Assembly (NCBI RefSeq): GCF_026262505.1
Contig: NC_067206.1
Span: 14,256,205 to 14,320,204 of the forward strand
Direction of reading: 5' to 3'
From: Trichomonas vaginalis G3
Lineage: Eukaryota > Parabasalia > Trichomonadida > Trichomonadidae
Length of the DNA: 64,000 nucleotides
Shown: piece by piece, positions 58,063 through 64,000 of the stretch
How the letters are laid out: each line of letters opens with the position of its first letter
How positions within the stretch are numbered: position 1 is the first letter of the stretch
Notes under the pieces: model-generated
Database searches by the model: none
Told to the model about the DNA's origin: nothing
The model's input: the letters and a program-made list of their open reading frames with translations, nothing else
Translations under genes and position numbers: made by a program

Positions 58063-58305
58063 AATGGGTTTCTTCAGTAAGATAGGAAACTTCTTTCGAA
58101 ATGTTGGAAGAGGTATATGAATGGAATAAAAACCGTAGGAAGAGGAATTTGGAACGGTGTCAAAATATTGGTAAAAGGGTAGGTCAGTTTGTTGGTATAT
58201 ACCTAAAGACCCTGAACCAGAAGAGCAAGCTCCTGTTATACAACAGCCTGAACCTGCACCACAGTCTAGTTGGCAACCAAATCCAACACCACAACCGGTA
58301 TATTA
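58063..58305 (+). pseudogene. Maverick small amphipathic-helix gene, broken
   Basis: Starts MGFFSKIGNFFRNVGRG, an amphipathic helix. Later segments are Pro/Gln-rich. It resembles in style the gene at 61533-61934 (MGLFGALAGVASRF). Such proteins suggest a membrane-active virion component like adenovirus protein VI, but this is inference. The gene shows one or more breaks. Confidence 0.35.
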
Positions 58306-58310
58306 AAAAA

Positions 58311-59153
58311 TTATATTTTTACCGTTCGATAGTAGTTGTATATGAAACTAAGTTCTAAGTAAAACGCATGGTATAATGGAATTATTCTTTTTCTTCCATC
58401 TGTAGTAAACCATACTTGAAAGTCTGAAATACTTCCACTTGGTGGTTCGTATAACTTTGTAGGTTTTTCGTAAAAGTCATTTGCCAAGCATAAGAAAGTT
58501 TTGGGCGCCAGAAAATGAAGCATGAACAATAATAGCAGCTGGGTCGAAAACATCTTTAAATAAATATGGTTCATCTTGCATATCGACTGTAAAATATTTG
58601 CTAAAGGAAGTTCGACTTTCTGGTTTAACATTCTTTGCAAATAATACCATGACATTGCAGTGAATTCTGTATATATTTGTTCGTCTTTCTTTGGATTGTC
58701 TTCGTAGATTTTGAAATGACACTTGTGAATTTTGTTTGTCATATACAATTCTCACATAAAGTGTGCTCTCGGTATTTGCATATTCATCAGCATATTTTGC
58801 ATAACATGAATTTATTTATCTTCTATATTTTTTAACGCAGTCTGTAGAGAAGATGAAAGGTCAACTTGTATTAGCTCAATTTCTTCCCACATTTTTCGTT
58901 TCCCTTCAGATATATAATCTATATGAAACCTTACAATAAATGGAAAACTTTTATCTTCTACAGACACAAACTTCATTCTACGAAAGCCAATAGCTTTTGT
59001 GACAGATGGGTCTCTTAGCCATCTTAATGGGTAGTCAAAACGATAGCCTTCACTTTACGGTCTCTGTCTCAAACTTTTGACCGACATTAGTAAAAGTTCA
59101 TCTAATGGTTTAGTTGTAGCAACTCTTGAATTTTCTTTTTCTATTGGAAGCAT
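58311..59153 (-). pseudogene. Maverick gene of unknown function, broken
   Basis: Minus-strand pieces run from an ATG at 59153 (MLPIEKENSRVA) to 58311. Their composition is that of real coding sequence (DPSVTKAIGF, FPFIVRFHIDYISEG). The ATG faces that of the tail-fibre-like gene across a shared TAGAATAAAA leader. The family was not recognised. It shows about three or more breaks. Confidence 0.45.
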
Positions 59154-59171
59154 ATTTTATCTAGAATAAAA

Positions 59172-60559
59172 ATGTCAAATGAAACAGCGTCTATGAGAGA
59201 AATACAACACAACCGACAACTCATTATACAAGCTCTAAATAAGAACACAACAAACTTTTCAAACTATTCTAAGATATCTGAGTCATTGAAAGAAGGAAAC
59301 TTAAAACTGACATTAAACCCAATGACAGATGAGTTTCTGTTTCAAGACAACAAGAACCATACTGTTTGTATAAATCCAACAAAAGGAACCTTAAACGAGA
59401 AACCTATAGATGAACTTCTTTTGAAAGCAGATGTTGACAACAAAGCTGACAAAGAGTATGTAGACGATGCAATAGCAAAAGAAGAAGAAAGAGCTAACAA
59501 AGCTTATGCAACAAAAGAGGATGTTGAAAAGAAAGCAGATAAAACATATGTTGACGATGAGTTAGCATGTGTGACTAGTGCGTTAGTGAAGAAGGCATAT
59601 AAGGAATATGTGGATGAAAAAGACAATGAAATTAAAGAAAGGGTTGACTGGTACCATGAACGGACATCGAAGATTTTAAAAACTAAAGCCGATACAGGAT
59701 GGGTTTCAGGGTGTTTAGACCTTAAAGCCGACAAGAACCATACACATACCATTGCAAATATTGCAAACTTACAAGAAACCTTAAACAGGAAAAGTGACGT
59801 TGGACATACACATACCATTGCAAATATTGCAAACTTACAAGAAAAGTTAGATGACAAAGCTGACAAGAACCATACACATACAAGTTTTACAACTGTTGCT
59901 ATAGAAAATATTGAAGGAACGGTTGAAGAAACTGGTGGGGATGTATTAGATTGGAAACCTCCTAACTTTCCAGAAGGTTTAACATCGGATAAAAACATAA
60001 CAACGATGAGATACATTAGATGTAGAGATGTTTATGTCATGGAGGATGAAAATAAAGTTAAATTCACTGCTCAAGATTTATATGACAAGAAAGCAGACAA
60101 AAAAGAGCTTCAAACATTAAAGACAGAAATACTTCAAACCATTTACCCGGTTGGTTCTATTTATACGTCAATGAACTCTACCAGACCAGAAGTAGTACTT
60201 GGTTTTGGAACTTGGACTCAAATACTCGAAAGTTTTTTGTATTGTGCACACACTCCAAAGAAAACAGGTGGAAGTAAAACGATATCTGTCGACAACTTGC
60301 CACCACATAGTCATTCTGGTACAACAAACTTTTCTGGCGACCATAGCCACTCATTAAAGACCACCCATTATACAACTCAGAGTATGAAGCTGGCTATGAC
60401 GTTTTATCTCCAGATTATAACCATTCAGCAAAAAAGACTTTTCGACAAACTGAACCAGGAGGAAACCACCAACATACTTTTACAACAACATCTACAGGAC
60501 TAGGTAAAAAATACATGCCACCTTACATGACAGTTTGTGCATGGTATAGAATTGCTTAG
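59172..60559 (+). pseudogene. Maverick tail-fibre/collar-like gene, broken near its end
   Basis: The main open piece (59172-60503, 443 residues) has a helical N-terminus with repeated KADK(E/T)YVDD units. Three KNHTHTIANIANLQE-type repeats follow. The tip region is of phage tail-collar type: IYPVGSIYTSMNSTRPEVVL, GFGTWTQI, and the His-rich DNLPPHSHSGTT and GDHSHS. The sequence before the integrase end reads PPYMTVCAWYRIA, the usual last line of such fibres. HxH motifs in phage fibre tips bind metal and the proteins are receptor-binding trimers. About one break. Confidence 0.75.
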
Positions 60560-61515
60560 TCGTCATTTTCAACTTCTTTAGCATATTCGTCAGGAGTTGT
60601 CTTATATTTGTTTGGAACTGTCTTTGAAAGTATACCACCTTGAACCTTAACAAGTTTGAAACGAGGTCTGACAATAGTAGTTTTATCTTCTGCTTGCAGT
60701 CTGTACATTTTGCCATGTTTGCCTAAAACTTCATAATATTCTCTTGTATACTTTCTTCTATTTTTACGAACACGAATGTGAGTACCTGTCGAGTTCCCAT
60801 TGTTGTCATAGTCAATAGTATTTTCATATGGGTCGCGTTTAGGTATTTCTATTTTTACTTTGTCACCTTTCTTAAGTTTGAAGCCTGGCATTCTTTCTTG
60901 TTTGTCTCTTTTGACTAAATTATTAAATATATAGTCTTTCTCTAAGTCGGGGTTGTTTTTCATTTCTTCGGGGGAGTGGTTTCCCAAACCTTTTTGTTTA
61001 CGGCTATTGTAAATATTTAAAACTTGTCTCATCTTTGCCATGGAGAAGTGTCTATATTTGTCGTCATATGACATTTCATTTGCTTCACCACCTTGTGGTT
61101 GGTTTAAGTCTCTTAACATTTTTATACAACCGTCAATGACACCAAGAGCAGAATGGTTTTGGTCGACAATGAAATATTGGTTTACATTTTTTGAACGCAG
61201 ATAGTTTTTAATATCATCTGATTTGAAAGAACTTTCACAGTCAGATGTCAGTTTTGTTGGATGGTATTTGTCAACGAATATTGTCAAAGCTGCTAAGATA
61301 TCTAAAATATTTTTGGACCATAATGGTATGGCTTCACAGTATCTTGTGTTTTGACCAACAAATATAAACCAGTATGGTGGTCCATCTTCTCTATACCTCG
61401 GAATGTTTTCCAAGATATCCATAAACCAAGCATTTGGTGTTGAACTAAAGATTTTTACCATGAGTGCTTTCTTTGTTGCCTTAGAAACATACGGGTCCTT
61501 GTTTGAATTCGTCAT
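60556..61515 (-). CDS. Maverick retroviral-type integrase, 319 aa
   Basis: An open frame from ATG 61515. The RNase-H-like core shows AWFMDILEN, LTSDCESSF and a NHSALGVID segment, the order of the DDE motifs of Maverick integrases. The C-terminal part (residues ~225-300) is an SH3-like DNA-binding domain (FKLKKGDKVKIEIP). Integrases of this kind join the element's ends to the host DNA. The frame is of usual length and looks whole. Its stop overlaps the tail-fibre gene's end by 4 bases (convergent), and its ATG is 17 bases from the divergent gene at 61533. Confidence 0.85.
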   Translation of the reverse strand: MTNSNKDPYVSKATKKALMVKIFSSTPNAWFMDILENIPRYREDGPPYWFIFVGQNTRYCEAIPLWSKNILDILAALTIFVDKYHPTKLTSDCESSFKSDDIKNYLRSKNVNQYFIVDQNHSALGVIDGCIKMLRDLNQPQGGEANEMSYDDKYRHFSMAKMRQVLNIYNSRKQKGLGNHSPEEMKNNPDLEKDYIFNNLVKRDKQERMPGFKLKKGDKVKIEIPKRDPYENTIDYDNNGNSTGTHIRVRKNRRKYTREYYEVLGKHGKMYRLQAEDKTTIVRPRFKLVKVQGGILSKTVPNKYKTTPDEYAKEVENDD

Positions 61516-61532
61516 TTTTTAACCCATAAGAA

Positions 61533-61934
61533 ATGGGTTTATTTGGCGCATTAGCAGGAGTTGCATCCAGATTTTTGCCCGCAGTGGGAACACTAGCCAG
61601 AGGTGCATTTGGAATTGGAAGGAAGATTTTGAGTACATTAGGTATACTGAAAGAGAAAGCACAGCCTATTATACAAACTGTACAGAAAGGTTGGGATGTA
61701 GCACGAGATGCAACAAATCTTATTCCAAATCCTGAAACAAGAGGAAAAGTTCAAGGATGGATGGACAATGTAGGAAGACAAGCAGGAAACTATTATAACA
61801 AAGCAAATGACTACTATAACCAAGCAGGACACTATATGGACCAAGGTGAAAGATTCTTTAACAGAGGATATAACCATGCACAACAATGGGTAAACAATAA
61901 CCAACCGCAACCACCTCAAACTTGGGGAATGTAA
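61533..61934 (+). CDS. Maverick small protein with amphipathic N-terminus, 133 aa
   Basis: Starts MGLFGALAGVASRFLPAVGT, a Gly/Ala-rich amphipathic or hydrophobic segment. A helical middle follows, then Tyr/Asn/Gln-rich repeats (YYNKANDYYNQAGHYMDQGE). The style recalls adenovirus-type membrane-lytic protein VI or similar minor virion proteins; this is inference. The frame looks whole. Confidence 0.5.
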   Translation: MGLFGALAGVASRFLPAVGTLARGAFGIGRKILSTLGILKEKAQPIIQTVQKGWDVARDATNLIPNPETRGKVQGWMDNVGRQAGNYYNKANDYYNQAGHYMDQGERFFNRGYNHAQQWVNNNQPQPPQTWGM

Positions 61935-61953
61935 AATTTTTTACTGAGATGAA

Positions 61954-62109
61954 ATGAACAATACAGCATTGAGACAAATGGGTTCAAGATGGATTTGTCG
62001 ACTTCCAGCAGTTACACAACCACGTGTTTGTCAAGTTCTTCCTATACCTCAGGAAGTTTTAGACCGACTTAAAAAACCTAAACAACCAGTTGAAAACAAA
62101 CCAAACTAA
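61954..62109 (+). CDS. Maverick micro-protein, 51 aa
   Basis: A 51-residue frame, MNNTALRQMGSRWICRLPAV and onwards, ending in KPVENKPN. It is too short for an ORF length filter but is preceded by the leader TTTTTACTGAGATGAAATG, identical to the one before the next gene (62129), which supports expression. No family recognised. Confidence 0.5.
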   Translation: MNNTALRQMGSRWICRLPAVTQPRVCQVLPIPQEVLDRLKKPKQPVENKPN

Positions 62110-62128
62110 AATTTTTTACTGAGATGAA

Positions 62129-62713
62129 ATGACCGAAGAAGTTGAAACGGTAGATTTGACACCACAAACAAAAAGTTCAGAACCATTGTCAAAACCTGTC
62201 AAAGAACTTACAGATGAAGAGAAAAATTCAATAATAGAAAGTGCCAGGTCTGGAAATACAAACCCTAACTATAAAGTCACTTTTCATAGAAATGGAACGG
62301 CTAGTATCTCAAAAAAGAAACAGACTCTCACAAATAAAATATTGAAGTCTGAAGGAGCTTTCGAGACAACAGATGGAAAAGTTTACTTCACTGACCAACA
62401 GTTCATTATAGAACATCTCATTGACTTAGAGTCGAAATATTCTAAACTTTACAACAAACACAAAAAGTTGAAAGGAAAACAAAAACAAATGGCATATGAT
62501 ATTTATGAAGATGTTGACGACACAACCATACCTGCAAGTGAGGTAAAGTCAGAGGAACCGAAAAGTGACGAAAAACCGATAGAAGAAGAAAAACCAAAAA
62601 CTGAAGATAAACCAAAACCAAAGTTTAGTTTCCAAACTAAACCAAGTCAACCTTCATTAGCTGGTATGGGTTGGCGTCAAAGACTTATGGCAGCAGGCGG
62701 TTATGTAAAGTAA
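62129..62713 (+). CDS. Maverick hypothetical protein, 194 aa
   Basis: The acidic N-terminus (MTEEVETVDLTPQ) is followed by a central helical segment with coiled-coil potential (FIIEHLIDLESKYSKLYNKH). An acidic/Lys linker with EEEKPKTEDKPKPK and a Gly/Arg tail (MGWRQRLMAAGGY) complete it. The leader is the same TTTTTACTGAGATGAAATG as for the upstream micro-gene. No family recognised. Looks whole. Confidence 0.5.
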   Translation: MTEEVETVDLTPQTKSSEPLSKPVKELTDEEKNSIIESARSGNTNPNYKVTFHRNGTASISKKKQTLTNKILKSEGAFETTDGKVYFTDQQFIIEHLIDLESKYSKLYNKHKKLKGKQKQMAYDIYEDVDDTTIPASEVKSEEPKSDEKPIEEEKPKTEDKPKPKFSFQTKPSQPSLAGMGWRQRLMAAGGYVK

Positions 62714-62743
62714 AGAAAAAAATATTTTTTTATTTTTATAAAA

Positions 62744-64000
62744 ATGCCCCCATATAGAATGGATAGAAAATCTGCTAGAATAAAAGCAGAGTTGCAAAGA
62801 TATGGTTGGAGAGTTTCGAAAGAAGTTTAAATATAGGAAGGGAAGACCCATAAAAGTCTATGACAAATTGTCTGGTCTTCGCTACGAAATGGATTTGGAA
62901 ACAGCACGCGCAAATTATCCAAACAGACTAGAGAGGTTAGAAGAAGAACGTCTTATGGACATGCCTTTCGATGTTAGTGAACCTCAAGTTGAAGGACACG
63001 ACGGCTTTGCCAGATTCTACTGGAAACATGACGAACAATTGCATCCTTTGAGAAGGAAAAAAGGAAAAGGTGAAGACGCACATGCTCCCATGGAAAGAAC
63101 AAGATATGCATATGAAAAGTATCGTGAAGTTAGAAGTCAAATTACATCTGGTCGAACCTTTACAGTAAACTTTGACGAAGGAAAGAACAAAGAAGGCTTC
63201 ATGGGAGTACTTGCTGCAATTCAAGACGGAAATAAGAAAGGATACAATCTCAGATTGACCATAACAGATTTGGATGGTCACATTTACTATGCACATGGCA
63301 ATGTCACAACAGCTGCAATGCTTCTTGACGCTTTCAAGACTACAAAGAGAGAACAAATGGTTGACTCCGACTCAGACATTTTGAATGCAATTGAAGGAAT
63401 TGCAAGTGTCAAGTTCGAATGGTACCAACCTAACCCTCAAGCAGTCAGACAACATGCTGGATACTTCCCGTTCATAAATAAGTCTGACATTGACTTGACA
63501 AGGTATGGAATTTACAATTCAATTGAAACAATTGTCAATGAACCTTGTATTCTTACATGTCTCAGGAACTCTGGTCTTGTTACAGATGAGAAGATGAAGT
63601 ATCTTGAGTCATGTGTGAAGACAAGGTACATTCTCAGAGGTCAATTGGCAAAAATTGCACCGTTGGCAAATGTCAATATCCGAGTCAACATACCTACAGC
63701 TAAAGGTTCTTCACATGACGACTATGTTGTTGACAAAGACTTACCATGGTTGAAGATTGTAATTGTCCACAACCACTTCATGTTGAACGAAAGTCTTACA
63801 AACCCATTGTTCGGAAAAGGCAAGTGCAACATTGTCAGAGCTGTAAACATTCTTTTCGAGAAAGGTTTGTTGGAACCAATTCCAGATGACAAGCTGACAG
63901 AAACTTTTGTACCAAAAGACGAAACAAACTTTTCATTGTTAGCAAGACCAAAAGTTGTTCCAGACAAAGTTCTAGTACAAAAGAAGTACACAATTCCAAA
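62744..64000 (+). pseudogene. Maverick DNA polymerase B region (N-terminal part), partial
   Basis: A long coding stretch runs to the right edge. Segments such as NEPCILTCLRNSGL, VKTRYILRGQLAKIAPLANV and DLPWLKIVIVHNHFMLNE resemble the region ahead of the exonuclease and polymerase domains of Maverick protein-primed DNA polymerase B. The diagnostic polymerase motifs would lie outside the window. About one break is seen near its start. Otherwise it is open for more than 1.1 kb. Confidence 0.55.

Larger units (their letters stand above)
56386..64000. mobile_element. Maverick/Polinton element, left-hand end (continues beyond window)
   Basis: This starts with an A-run (56386-56417) and the terminal palindrome (56424-56455), the inverted match of 7728-7791. 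Subterminal repeats (56520-56700) follow, then a Dam-like methylase remnant, small genes, a tail-fibre-like gene, the Maverick integrase (60556-61515, minus), small virion-type genes and a DNA polymerase B region running out of the window. Several genes are broken, roughly eight to ten breaks over the visible part, while the integrase looks whole. This suggests a copy of moderate age, older than the left one. Confidence 0.85.

Overview
The window is nuclear DNA of a trichomonad, almost certainly Trichomonas vaginalis. The reasons are AT-rich spacers with compact, intron-poor genes, Inr-like TCA-Py-(T/A)(T/A) motifs just before start codons, ankyrin and BspA-like repeat proteins, and two Maverick (Polinton) elements. 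It also has a malate-dehydrogenase-type enzyme carrying Leu91, the hallmark of the trichomonad lactate dehydrogenase.

Layout. Bases 1-7791 are one end of a Maverick that continues past the left edge. It holds capsid-type and coiled-coil genes, read mostly on the minus strand, then about 0.8 kb of subterminal repeats and a terminal hairpin with a T-run. Bases 7792-56385 are a host gene island of about 48.6 kb. Bases 56386-64000 are the end of a second Maverick that continues past the right edge. It holds a Dam-like methylase remnant, a phage-tail-fibre-like gene, the integrase, small genes and the start of a DNA polymerase B region. The two termini match and point towards each other across the island.

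The host island has, in order: a hybrid histidine kinase, an ankyrin gene, a Rae1-like WD40 protein, a PLD3/4-like membrane protein, a DUF3447-ankyrin protein, a glycine-rich gene without a start, lactate dehydrogenase, a tRNA-like gene with an insert, a p115-like armadillo protein, a VIT-vWA protein, a propeller-solenoid protein, a broken PPP phosphatase, ribosomal protein SA, a profilin, a second ankyrin gene, a TRAPPC9/Trs120-like gene split over three frames, a BspA-like LRR protein, a transaldolase relic, an HP1-like chromodomain protein, a flagellar C1a-type (CLAMP) protein, a Glu-rich disordered protein, Raptor, and a 'KPVIYLYP' family protein of bacterial type. Functions are mixed housekeeping (translation, glycolysis, trafficking, TORC1, cytoskeleton, chromatin) and I see no operon-like grouping.

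The spacers hold the least explained material. There are clusters of long near-perfect hairpins (24.3, 32.5, 36.1-36.3 and 38.7-38.9 kb), a 1.86-kb foldback element with about 270-bp inverted ends, several small inverted-repeat families present in two or more copies, a recent duplication of the region upstream of the ribosomal protein SA gene, and a degenerate tandem repeat at 46.8-47.5 kb. All family assignments were made by reading the translations; no search was run.
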